A stretch of 12,916 nucleotides of DNA from NCBI GenBank assembly GCA_038240335.1, contig JBBSDV010000091.1:1-12916 (forward strand). The letters are read 5' to 3'. Source of the stretch: JBBSDV01 sp038240335 (GTDB lineage Bacteria > Chloroflexota > Dehalococcoidia > DSTF01 > JACRBR01). Made by a program: the position numbers and the translations under genes. The notes under the pieces were generated by a model, which was not told where the DNA came from, did no database searches, and saw only the letters and a list, made by a program, of their open reading frames with translations. This document shows positions 6,401-12,270 of this stretch, piece after piece; positions within the stretch are counted from its first letter, which is position 1; every line of letters begins with the position of its first letter.

Positions 6401-8212
6401 GCGTGTAATCGTGCCCGAAAGGCGGGCGCTGCTGAGCGCGATGTAATCGACCTGATCGATATCAGACAGCAGTTGCTCGACGCGCTGAGGGGAGTCGGGG
6501 TTGAAGTTCTGGAACTCCACGGAGCCGTAGCTGAGAGACGGAACGTTTGGTTGCGTGTATGGCACGCCGTCGTCCCAGTGCTCATGACCGATGATGGAGC
6601 CTTGCGGGATGTTGTTGTACATCCACACCGATGCGCTGGCTCTGGAGACCGGCTCCGTATAAATGTGATAGAAGGCTAGCCCCATCAGCGTAGTGAACAG
6701 CACGACGACGACCACTCCCGCCTTCGCGAGCACCGGCACGGCGTTCTGTGCCGCGCCTACTCGCTCGCTCAGGTGGCCGAAGGCAGCGAGAGGGCGTGCC
6801 GACGACCCCCATCGCCACGTCTGGTAGAGCAAGAACGCCGCCAGCACAGTGAGGGTTGGGTAGAGCGGCAAAAAGTAACGCATGTAGAGCGAGAACTGCG
6901 CACCCATGAAGCCGAAGTAGCCAAGGATCCACGCGAGCGGCACGAGCCAAACGGCCTGCCCCTTCCGGATGCCGTAGATCGCCGCGAAGATGACACCGAG
7001 CCATGCCGTGATACCGAGCGCCGGCCCCATGCCCCAAGCGATCATTTGCTGCGCCGGCCAAATCCACTTCGAGCGACCAATCCATTGGACGTTTGGGGGG
7101 AATGCTCCGTCGCCGCTGAGCAGCTTTCGCTGGTCGACCTGATCGCCGAGCCAGTGCTGGTTCATGATGTCGGGATAGATCGTCGGGAAGGGGCCGAGGT
7201 GACCGCCGCGAAGTGAGAGCAGGTCGCCGAAGTTCGGCGCATTAAAGGCGTACGGCATCGCGATCCGGAACGCCAGGAACCCCGTGATGAGAACGACGAG
7301 AGAGCCCCAAACGAAGGTTAGGATCGAGCGATCGAACGCCTTGCCGCTTCGTTCGTCCGCCGCCTTCGCCTCCCTGCCGGAGAACCAGGGCATGAAGTAC
7401 GGCCGAACGCCGGGCCATGCATAGACGCCGACGCTGAGCAGCACGACAGGTAGCAGCGAAACGGCGGTGATCTTGCACGCGGCGGCGAGGCCTGCGCCGG
7501 TGCCCGCGATCGCGAAGTTGCGCCACCCGCCGAACTTCGCAGATCGGACAGCAAAGTAGATCGTGAAAGTCGCGAAGAACGCGACGAACGGATCCACGAC
7601 GAAGAAGTGCGAGTTCTGGATTGGGAACGCGGAGACGGCGTAAAGAAAGGCCGCGAGCAGCCCCACCTTCCGGTTTGCGAGCAGGCGTCCGAGGAAGAAG
7701 ATCATCAGGATCGTGCCGAGGTCGAAGATGCCCGAGAGAGCCCGGCCGCTGCGGTTGTAGTGATCGTAGTTGTCGTAATTGTCGTACGCACCCAGCGTGA
7801 GCGTGTGAAGGTGGGAGGCGAAGAACTTGTTCATGAAGAGCGGCAGCGTGCCGTAGACGAATGTCGTCTGCCTGCTGCCGTCCTGCTTCTGGATGTTGTA
7901 GGGGTTCGCCGCCGACGTCTTCGTATCGAAGTAGTTGGCGATGCTGCTCGGCCCGTGCGTGTCGATGCTGATCTGCGTCAGAAACCGCTCATCGGGATGA
8001 AGGTGTCCGTTCGCATCCCAATTGACGTGAGTCAGCCGCAGGAAGCCGCCGATCAGCAGGATGCCGATGACCGCCGCAATCGTCAGTGTCCGGCTTGTGT
8101 CCCGAGTCAATGCGCTCAGGCTGGGGCGGGGACGCGAATTCGTGCGCGCGCCAACTGGCTGCGTCTCCATCGCTGATATCGGATCGTGCAGCGGCGAGGT
8201 TTGTTCGCTCAT
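3416..8212 (-). CDS. Fused GT39-like glycosyltransferase / DUF2298 (Chlor_Arch_YYY) membrane protein
   Basis: This 1598-residue polytopic membrane protein is probably a GT-C enzyme using a lipid-linked sugar at the outer face of the membrane. The acceptor is unknown. Residues 1-42 are cytoplasmic and TM1 spans about 43-60. The following loop holds HPDE (72-75), at the position of the acidic catalytic motif of PMT/GT39 enzymes. Many TM segments follow to about 500, then an extracytoplasmic region to about 720. A second half starts near FPLFFWLLVMELAAF (about 725) and shows the DUF2298 signature GYLNYYWFGQF at 885-895. It ends in a soluble tail with INWIRENVQGSP, GLPTVAGWGF and YDVEWVIVGDEE. 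Domain-fused DUF2298 proteins are known in Chloroflexota. It is monocistronic, with convergent hicA at one end and a divergent J-domain gene at the other. ATG 8212 lacks a strong Shine-Dalgarno. Met15 is an alternative start. The 4.8 kb frame is fully intact. Confidence 0.9.
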   Translation of the reverse strand: MSEQTSPLHDPISAMETQPVGARTNSRPRPSLSALTRDTSRTLTIAAVIGILLIGGFLRLTHVNWDANGHLHPDERFLTQISIDTHGPSSIANYFDTKTSAANPYNIQKQDGSRQTTFVYGTLPLFMNKFFASHLHTLTLGAYDNYDNYDHYNRSGRALSGIFDLGTILMIFFLGRLLANRKVGLLAAFLYAVSAFPIQNSHFFVVDPFVAFFATFTIYFAVRSAKFGGWRNFAIAGTGAGLAAACKITAVSLLPVVLLSVGVYAWPGVRPYFMPWFSGREAKAADERSGKAFDRSILTFVWGSLVVLITGFLAFRIAMPYAFNAPNFGDLLSLRGGHLGPFPTIYPDIMNQHWLGDQVDQRKLLSGDGAFPPNVQWIGRSKWIWPAQQMIAWGMGPALGITAWLGVIFAAIYGIRKGQAVWLVPLAWILGYFGFMGAQFSLYMRYFLPLYPTLTVLAAFLLYQTWRWGSSARPLAAFGHLSERVGAAQNAVPVLAKAGVVVVVLFTTLMGLAFYHIYTEPVSRASASVWMYNNIPQGSIIGHEHWDDGVPYTQPNVPSLSYGSVEFQNFNPDSPQRVEQLLSDIDQVDYIALSSARLSGTITRVPAVWPVTSRYYAALADGSLGFEKVAEFTSYPSIFGHELNDTGAEESYSVYDHPKVVIYKKTDAYSANNARQVLHADAFVAGIQALPGDEGQNALQFRPDVLATQQAGGTFSDIFHPGNVINRFPLFFWLLVMELAAFSLVPLAIVGFRGLPDRGFLLTKPLGILGLAYLAYAPASYGLFHFTRTEIAGMLALMVAVGLATAYIWRIETLAWIRERWRFVALSEAVFLLSFLIVYWIRLQNPDLWHPFDGGEKPMDFAYLNGVIRSTDLTQGPIDPWNAGGYLNYYWFGQFIAATVTKLTGIVPEVAYNLIIPMFFALAASATFSLAYNLTESTRRLMRRRPGRLPISPSGPILAGLLALFLVMFAGNLRAVGGLEDSLSTMSPWHADVPFLGGIVAILGGFKAMIFHDQFTGGGEASFHRLFSSNLAGRYDWWAPSRALTIIPTPQNSVQPITEFPFWTFLFADLHAHLMAIPFSMTAIGVTFGLVMNFSRLNPIGADRQHVRSREISSWAMVVLLGLIVGSLRWINSWDYPPFLLLGAAGLIITERVRAGGLTPRVLAMGVLKAGIMAVLSYAFFANIAKNYNQAYGGFGQSDQTTDLSDYFSHFGVFVFLITGFLLFALNRSITRSNSVRSLFFGRSHRKKPVDTLPLMLALVLAACLAVWLGTTQRWGVTLLAVVGLIAVVLVAIREIRSASPTAPIMLFVYAMIALGLGLCGGVEVLTLDGDIGRMNTVFKFYLHVWMLWGVVSAFSLWYIFGVMQPQAAFLRRLGTLNATLVQAPRYAFAAVVVFLLALTLVYPYFGTRARLHRRFDPTQASTNDGLAFLDSNVPYINKDDRAGTGGEHNLSYTRDGINWIRENVQGSPTTIEAIGPSYRSLGSRVAIYTGLPTVAGWGFHQSQQRAKFNAGVQQRQQDVNQFYTTEDVQLARDTIRKYDVEWVIVGDEEKFNYPATGLKKFETGIDGSLELMYENPGMQVWHVIPQAELGNASAVAR
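7757..7786 (-). repeat. 9 bp in-frame tandem repeat (YDN YDN YDH)
   Basis: Three 9 bp units on the coding strand (TACGACAAT, TACGACAAC, TACGATCAC) encode YDNYDNYDHY at residues 143-152 of the GT39/DUF2298 protein, just before the conserved GRALSGIFDLGTI segment. The third-position differences show that the units have diverged. It lies in a predicted extracytoplasmic loop. Confidence 0.55.
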
Positions 8213-8262
8213 ACGTTAGATGTTCGTCCGGCGAGCCCTATTGGATTCGCCCCGAACGGAGA

Positions 8263-8271
8263 ATCATATCA
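8263..8271 (-). promoter_or_regulatory. Candidate extended -10 promoter of the GT39/DUF2298 gene
   Basis: On the minus strand TGATATGAT matches an extended -10 (TGn followed by TATGAT). It lies about 50 nt before ATG 8212. No -35 was seen, which is acceptable for extended -10 promoters. Confidence 0.35.
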
Positions 8272-8389
8272 AGAAAGTCGAATGAAGAGCGGCTACGTAA
8301 GAGTACACGATGCGTAATTTCGCGTCGCTGATGGGCTCATAGGAGGGCGAAGCCCTATCGAAGCCGTCCCCGGGCATCGGGTCTATCAT
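8264..8389 (-). CDS. Possible small ORF upstream of the glycosyltransferase (41 aa)
   Basis: An ATG at 8389 opens 41 codons (MIDPMPGDGFDRASPSYEPI and so on, ending HSTFLI) to a TGA at 8264. A weak AGG precedes the ATG. No domain, signal peptide or membrane segment was recognised. It fills much of the divergent spacer, and its end overlaps the candidate -10 box of the glycosyltransferase, which argues against both being real. It is most likely a chance frame. Confidence 0.15.
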   Translation of the reverse strand: MIDPMPGDGFDRASPSYEPISDAKLRIVYSYVAALHSTFLI

Positions 8390-8433
8390 CGCCTGTATTC
8401 GATACGATAGACGCGCGAAGATCTGGCGCGTCT
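8381..8433 (+). promoter_or_regulatory. Two overlapping inverted repeats before the J-domain gene
   Basis: Pair 1 is GTCTATC (8381-8387) with GATAGAC (8406-8412). Pair 2 is AGACGCGC (8409-8416) with GCGCGTCT (8426-8433). The right arm of pair 1 shares four bases with the left arm of pair 2, so the hairpins exclude each other in RNA. They end a few bases before the start codons of the J-domain gene. There is no T run, so this is not a standard attenuator. Function is unproven and chance is possible. Confidence 0.3.
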
Positions 8434-8446
8434 TGGTGTGCCTCGA

Positions 8447-9637
8447 ATGCGCTACCTTCGGCAGACGAAAGGACGAGCCTTGGCACAAGCGACCCGCGCC
8501 GATCGTACCGCCGCCCACTGGCGGCTTCTCGGCCTCATGCCTGGCGCGCCGGAATGTGTGATTAAGGCCGCGCATCGCGCGCAGATCGAACTGCACCACC
8601 CGGATCGCGGTGGCGACGCCGATACGGCAAAGCAGATCAACGTCGCGTACGACGAGCTGCGTGGCAAGGGCAGCGTCGCCAACGAGTACGTCGCCCGGAA
8701 CTTCAGCGGCGAGCCGTGGGTCGTCCTCGGCGTCAGCAGCGTTGCCGATGACCAGCTCGTCGCACGCGCCGGTAAGTTGCTGCTGGCCGACCTGCAGGCG
8801 TTGCCGCGGCTGGCACAAAAGGTCGAGTGGGCGATCGCCAACTTCGCGACTGCGAAGGCCGCGCCAGCGCGGCGTGCACGCGTGATGCCGATGACGCCGC
8901 CGGCTCCGTCGCGGCAACGCCCGGCGGCAGCGCCGCCGCCACGACCCGCTGCGCCCGCTCGGCCATCATTCCCGCAGGGGCTGCCGCAGAAGATTGATTT
9001 TGGCAAGGTCGAGTGGGGCGAGTCGGCGTCGGAGACGATTCAGCTGACCTGGAAGCACGCGGCCCCGTTCGACGTGAAGGTGATGATCGACGGGCCACTG
9101 CGAGCCGAGGTGACGGCGTCGAAGGTCCTTCCCGGTCGGTTCTCAATCGTCTTCTCGATCGATTGGGACTCGAAGGAGTTCAGCCGCGAGCCGACGACGC
9201 GCGGCTACACGCTCGATGCCGAGATCACGGTGCGTTGGACGTCACAAGATGATGCGACGATTCGCGCCAAAGGGCTCGTGCTGTACCCGGCCGTCGTGAG
9301 CGCCAGTCCAACGACGCTCGATCTCGGCAAGGTCCGCGCGCAGCAACCGGTGCGCGCATCCTTAATCCTTATTAGCACGGCGCGCGCTGCGGTGACGGTC
9401 GAACCGCCGCCATGGCTGCAGCGCGTCGACGGCAGCGGCCGCGTACTCGAAGCGCCGTTGTCGCTTGCGACGAACGTACCGGTGCGGCTCGAACTGCGCG
9501 TGCACTGGCCGCCGATCGAGGAACGCGCGAAAGCGTCGTTCGCCGCCGGCCGGCCGGTGCGGCCGACGGGGCGGATCATCGTGAGGTGGGACGACCGCAT
9601 CCTGGAGGTGCCGGTGGAGATGGTGGCAAGCAAGTAG
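8447..9637 (+). CDS. J-domain protein with a second J-like repeat and C-terminal beta-sandwich repeats
   Basis: J-domains stimulate Hsp70 (DnaK) ATPase. Positions below count from the upstream GTG 8438. Residues 26-77 form the J-domain: WRLLGLMPGAPECVIKAAH, then HPD at 54-56 with RGGDAD and QINVAYDELR. Residues 94-140 repeat the outline (WVVLGVSSVADDQLVARA, then LAQKVEWAIANFATAK), but no HPD follows helix II. A Pro/Ala/Arg linker covers about 142-182. Two beta-rich repeats follow, beginning IDFGKVEWGE (about 186) and LDLGKVRAQQ (about 294), resembling ASPM/SPD-2/Hydin Ig-like domains. No Gly/Phe or zinc-finger region is present, so this is not DnaJ itself. The start is uncertain: GTG 8438, ATG 8447 (used here), or TTG 8480, which has AAAGGA 6 nt upstream. 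It has no signal peptide and is likely cytoplasmic. Its client is unknown. Confidence 0.82.
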   Translation: MRYLRQTKGRALAQATRADRTAAHWRLLGLMPGAPECVIKAAHRAQIELHHPDRGGDADTAKQINVAYDELRGKGSVANEYVARNFSGEPWVVLGVSSVADDQLVARAGKLLLADLQALPRLAQKVEWAIANFATAKAAPARRARVMPMTPPAPSRQRPAAAPPPRPAAPARPSFPQGLPQKIDFGKVEWGESASETIQLTWKHAAPFDVKVMIDGPLRAEVTASKVLPGRFSIVFSIDWDSKEFSREPTTRGYTLDAEITVRWTSQDDATIRAKGLVLYPAVVSASPTTLDLGKVRAQQPVRASLILISTARAAVTVEPPPWLQRVDGSGRVLEAPLSLATNVPVRLELRVHWPPIEERAKASFAAGRPVRPTGRIIVRWDDRILEVPVEMVASK

Positions 9638-9693
9638 CGGCTACTCTGCGAGCTCGAGCAGTCTCTCCTCGTCCGCTGGCTCTGCTCAAACTG

Positions 9694-10323
9694 CTACGTC
9701 GCGAAGGCGTCTTCGTCGATGGGATCCAAGACGAAGCAGATCCGCTCGATGGCGTGGCTGACCGTGCGGTGGCGACGCCAGCGCCGGTAGAGATTCGATC
9801 GCTTGTACCAGAGCACACTCCACTGGTGCAGACCACCGAGTGTCGAGCGAGCGGCAGTGCGCGGTGTGAAAGCAAGCGTCAGTTTCGGAACGTCCTCGTA
9901 CAAAGGCCGTGGCGCCGCGTCGAGGCGGCCATCTACGAGCGCGCCTGCGAGGCCGATCACCATCGCGTCTTCTTCGCGCTCTTGTCGTGACCACGTCAAG
10001 TGCTCGGCGGGATACTCGATCTTGGCATCGACGGGTGGATGCATCTCGCCGACGAGCAGGCGCGCGACGAGGCGAGCATAGGTGCGGAGCCGCGCCTGTT
10101 CGTCGAGGCGCACCGCGATCAGTGCCTCGGTGCCCCGCGCGGACGTCAGGAGCACGGCGTCCACATCCTGCAGCGCCGCGCTCTCGTCGCAGTGCACACC
10201 CATCTCCTCGAGCATTGAGCGCAGGCGGCGCGTGCGCAGCCGGACGTTGCCATCGGGCGGCATCTGTCGCACGCGGTCGCGAAGCTGCCGGCGGGTGTCG
10301 TCGAGCAACTCCATTGCCATCAT
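9694..10323 (-). CDS. Hypothetical protein, possibly a degenerate ImmA/IrrE-like partner of the XRE regulator
   Basis: The protein has 209 residues. ATG 10323 overlaps the TGA of the regulator upstream (ATGA), so the two are translationally coupled. A longer frame reading from 10530 would run deep into the regulator gene, and I reject that start. No family is recognised with certainty. The layout suggests the ImmA/IrrE fold. A strand EALIAVRLD (66-74) is followed by the helix RLRTYARLVARLLVG (78-92), where peptidases carry HExxH. EREEDAMVIGLAGALV (115-130) sits where they have the E..AN.FAAELL helix. Neither zinc ligand set is present, so it would be non-catalytic. The C-terminal part (150-209) is basic (YKRSNLYRRWRRHR) and ends in an acidic tail. 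Pairing with an XRE protein is typical of ImmA/IrrE genes. The assignment is inference. Confidence 0.6.
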   Translation of the reverse strand: MMAMELLDDTRRQLRDRVRQMPPDGNVRLRTRRLRSMLEEMGVHCDESAALQDVDAVLLTSARGTEALIAVRLDEQARLRTYARLVARLLVGEMHPPVDAKIEYPAEHLTWSRQEREEDAMVIGLAGALVDGRLDAAPRPLYEDVPKLTLAFTPRTAARSTLGGLHQWSVLWYKRSNLYRRWRRHRTVSHAIERICFVLDPIDEDAFAT

Positions 10324-10751
10324 GACGAGAGCTCCCGGTCTTGCGATTGCAGGCCGAGCATGTGCCAGAGCATCGTACGGCGAAGGACCATCTGGTCTGG
10401 GCGAGACAGGGCGCGGTACTTTCGAAGAAGGTCGTCGAATTGGGTCATGTCGCCACGCGTGAACGGCAACGCATATCCGGCGATATCGAGCAGCTCGCGA
10501 AGATGCGCGGAGCTCAGCGCATCGCAGCACAGCGCCCAGCCGACCATGCGCTCGAGGGTGAGCGGTACCTCGCCCTGCCCCTGCTCGTACCGGGACACCA
10601 TGCTCTGGCTAATGTGAAAGCCTAGCTCATCGAGCTCCCAGGCGAGCTGCGCCTGCGACCGACCCTGCCCGCGCATGTGCCGCAGGCCATCGCCGATCCT
10701 GTCGCGGATGGCGCCCCAACGGGCGATCTGGATCTCGTCACGCTCCGGCAT
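10320..10751 (-). CDS. XRE-family helix-turn-helix transcriptional regulator
   Basis: A 143-residue DNA-binding protein. The HTH domain covers roughly residues 13-80. GRSQAQLAWEL forms the scaffold helix and ISQSMVSRYEQGQ (48-60) the recognition helix, followed by PLTLERMVGWALCCD, as in lambda-Cro/XRE proteins. The C-terminal third (100-143) is helical with no known domain (FDDLLRKYRALSRPDQMVL) and may mediate dimerisation or contact with the downstream partner. The gene is the first of a two-gene unit with the IrrE-like gene. The start at ATG 10751 is preceded by a TACCAT box 6 nt away and by a TGGTACCA palindrome overlapping it, which suggests autoregulation. Target genes are unknown. Confidence 0.85.
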   Translation of the reverse strand: MPERDEIQIARWGAIRDRIGDGLRHMRGQGRSQAQLAWELDELGFHISQSMVSRYEQGQGEVPLTLERMVGWALCCDALSSAHLRELLDIAGYALPFTRGDMTQFDDLLRKYRALSRPDQMVLRRTMLWHMLGLQSQDRELSS

Positions 10752-10757
10752 ACCCTA

Positions 10758-10766
10758 ATGGTACCA
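10758..10766 (-). promoter_or_regulatory. Candidate -10 box with overlapping palindrome (possible operator)
   Basis: On the minus strand TACCAT (10763-10758) lies 6 nt before the regulator ATG. The perfect 8 bp palindrome TGGTACCA (10759-10766) overlaps it. XRE proteins often repress their own promoter through such a dyad. A second copy of the site was not found near other genes in the window. Confidence 0.3.
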
Positions 10767-10863
10767 CCGCCGAGGGAAGCGATCGATGCCGCGGGTGCAT
10801 TGCGCGGCGCCACGACTGGGCGCAAATTGACGACACGACTCGGGTTGCGGGAGCACCCCATGA

Positions 10864-12171
10864 CTACGGATAGCCGTACCGCGAAACGAACCAGGCATAT
10901 GCGAGAGACGAGATCTGTTGGCCGAGAGGGATGTCATCGTACTTCCCGGCGACGTTCTCCGTGAAGAACGAGATCGCATACCCGAAGCGTTCGCCGCTCC
11001 GCTCGTACCAGACGATGCCGATGTCGTTGTCTGCCCAGCCCTCCTCATAGAGGAAGCCGTTCTTGTGCGAGACGGTCGCGCCGGCGCTCGTGCCGATGGG
11101 AATCAGGTAGTTGAGGCCCGGCTTGACCAGCGTCATCTTGTACAGCATGTAGTCGCGCCAGAACGGCGCCAGGACGCGCCCGTCCCATAGCGCCGCCAGA
11201 CCACGGTTCACGTCGCGGGCGGTGATGCGATTGGCGCTGCCGTACAGCGACTCCTCGGGGTAGGCAGGAGGATGATCGAGCAGCGTGTCGGTCATGCCGA
11301 GCGCGTGCATGAAGTCGTTATCGCGCGCGATGCCCGTCGCGAGATTGCCGTCCCCGACCCAATCGCGCATCAGGCGTCGTGCGAGGATCGGATCGGAGCG
11401 GTTGATCGTCTGGCCGATCAGGCCGCCGGGCTCCGGCTCGGGATATTTGTATTCTTGCAGATCCACCGCGACACGCAGCAGACCAAAGAGATTGATCGTG
11501 CACCCCGGCAGCCTCGTATCGTAGCCGTTGACGTCAATCGTCTCACCGGTACGCAGATCCGTGATCGCAACGGCAGTGTCGATCGTCGTGCCGTTGATTG
11601 CGGTGGCGATGCTGTCACGGAGAGCGAGCATGTCGCCTGCCGGCGCGACGTCATATGTCGCGGCGTTGCAAATCGGCGTGAAGAAGGCAAGGGTGGAGCT
11701 GGCGTGCCAGCCGCTCGCGCTGAGCGTGTCGATACGGGCGAAGTGCGTCGTCCCCTGCGTCAACCCGTTCCAGATGAAGCCCCACGTGCCGGCGCTGAAC
11801 CCGCCCGCACCGATGTACGTGCCGGGCGCGAACCCATTGTTATCAATGCTGAGATCGAGGTACTGAACGCCGACGTTCGATGGCGTCCACAGAAACGTGG
11901 CGCGCACCGAGTTCGCATCTGTCGACACGCACTGCGCAACCATCACGCCTGGTCCGAGGGCGGCGTCCGTCGGCGTCCGCGGAGGCGGGGCGGGTGCCGC
12001 CGTTGGTGTCGCGACCGGCTGTCGCGGAGCAATCGGCGTGCGAGTCGGGGAGGGAGTCAATGCCCGGCCGAAGTCGATGTTTCCGGCGTCCGCGAAGGTC
12101 GCCGGGAACGCGACTGCGGCTGCGCACGTTGCGATTGCCCATACGCCGACAAGTCCAACGAGAAGCTTCAC
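10864..12171 (-). CDS. Secreted class A beta-lactamase-like (serine hydrolase fold) protein with altered catalytic motifs
   Basis: A 435-residue exported protein. Residues 1-29 form a Sec signal (MKLLVGLVGVWAIAT, likely cleaved after ADA). A Pro/Thr/Ala linker spans about 39-70. A beta-rich domain at about 73-168 (FLWTPSNVGVQYLDLSI) looks fibronectin-III-like. From about 172 comes a beta-lactamase-like transpeptidase fold. The motifs deviate: the SxxK position reads CTIN (224-227, within LPGCTINLFGLL), SDN reads SDP (259-261), and KTG reads KNG (370-372, within SHKNGF). No E166-type Glu is evident in the omega region. Beta-lactam hydrolysis is therefore unlikely. A binding role or a Cys-based chemistry is possible. 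GTG 12171 is supported by GGAGG 7 nt upstream. It is divergent from dut, with its own 112 bp gap to the XRE gene. Confidence 0.8.
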   Translation of the reverse strand: MKLLVGLVGVWAIATCAAAVAFPATFADAGNIDFGRALTPSPTRTPIAPRQPVATPTAAPAPPPRTPTDAALGPGVMVAQCVSTDANSVRATFLWTPSNVGVQYLDLSIDNNGFAPGTYIGAGGFSAGTWGFIWNGLTQGTTHFARIDTLSASGWHASSTLAFFTPICNAATYDVAPAGDMLALRDSIATAINGTTIDTAVAITDLRTGETIDVNGYDTRLPGCTINLFGLLRVAVDLQEYKYPEPEPGGLIGQTINRSDPILARRLMRDWVGDGNLATGIARDNDFMHALGMTDTLLDHPPAYPEESLYGSANRITARDVNRGLAALWDGRVLAPFWRDYMLYKMTLVKPGLNYLIPIGTSAGATVSHKNGFLYEEGWADNDIGIVWYERSGERFGYAISFFTENVAGKYDDIPLGQQISSLAYAWFVSRYGYP

Positions 12172-12175
12172 GCGA

Positions 12176-12183
12176 CCCCCTCC
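12176..12183 (-). promoter_or_regulatory. Strong ribosome binding site deciding a GTG start
   Basis: GGAGGGGG on the minus strand, with the GGAGG core 7 nt before GTG 12171. This supports the GTG start of the secreted protein, which also places a good signal peptide at residue 1. Confidence 0.6.
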
Positions 12184-12258
12184 ACCTCACATACCAACGC
12201 CCGATTCTGATCGACCGATCGCGTGAGAGCAAGCCTCAAGCCGTGGCGCTGCCGCTGG

Positions 12259-12264
12259 TACGCT
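12259..12264 (+). promoter_or_regulatory. Candidate -10 box of dut
   Basis: TACGCT lies 6 nt before ATG 12271, and no Shine-Dalgarno is present. The spacing is compatible with a leaderless transcript. The match to TANNNT is minimal and no -35 was seen. Confidence 0.25.
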
Positions 12265-12270
12265 GCAGCA

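Noticed and set aside
9656..9687. GAGCAG/CTGCTC inverted repeat between the convergent J-domain and IrrE-like genes as a bidirectional terminator
   Set aside because: Arms are only 6 bp with a 20 nt loop and no T run, so chance is a sufficient explanation.
10324..10530. Longer N-terminus for the IrrE-like protein starting at 10530
   Set aside because: It would lie entirely inside the XRE gene on the same strand. The ATGA overlap at 10320-10323 gives a standard coupled start.
11272..12210. Long plus-strand open frame of 312 codons across the secreted protein gene
   Set aside because: It is Arg-rich shadow coding opposite a gene with a signal peptide, strong ribosome binding site and recognisable fold.
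12223..12270. Upstream in-frame start of dut at 12223
   Set aside because: The added 16 residues (MRASLKPWRCRWYAAA) are not dUTPase-like. The family begins at the strand after ATG 12271.
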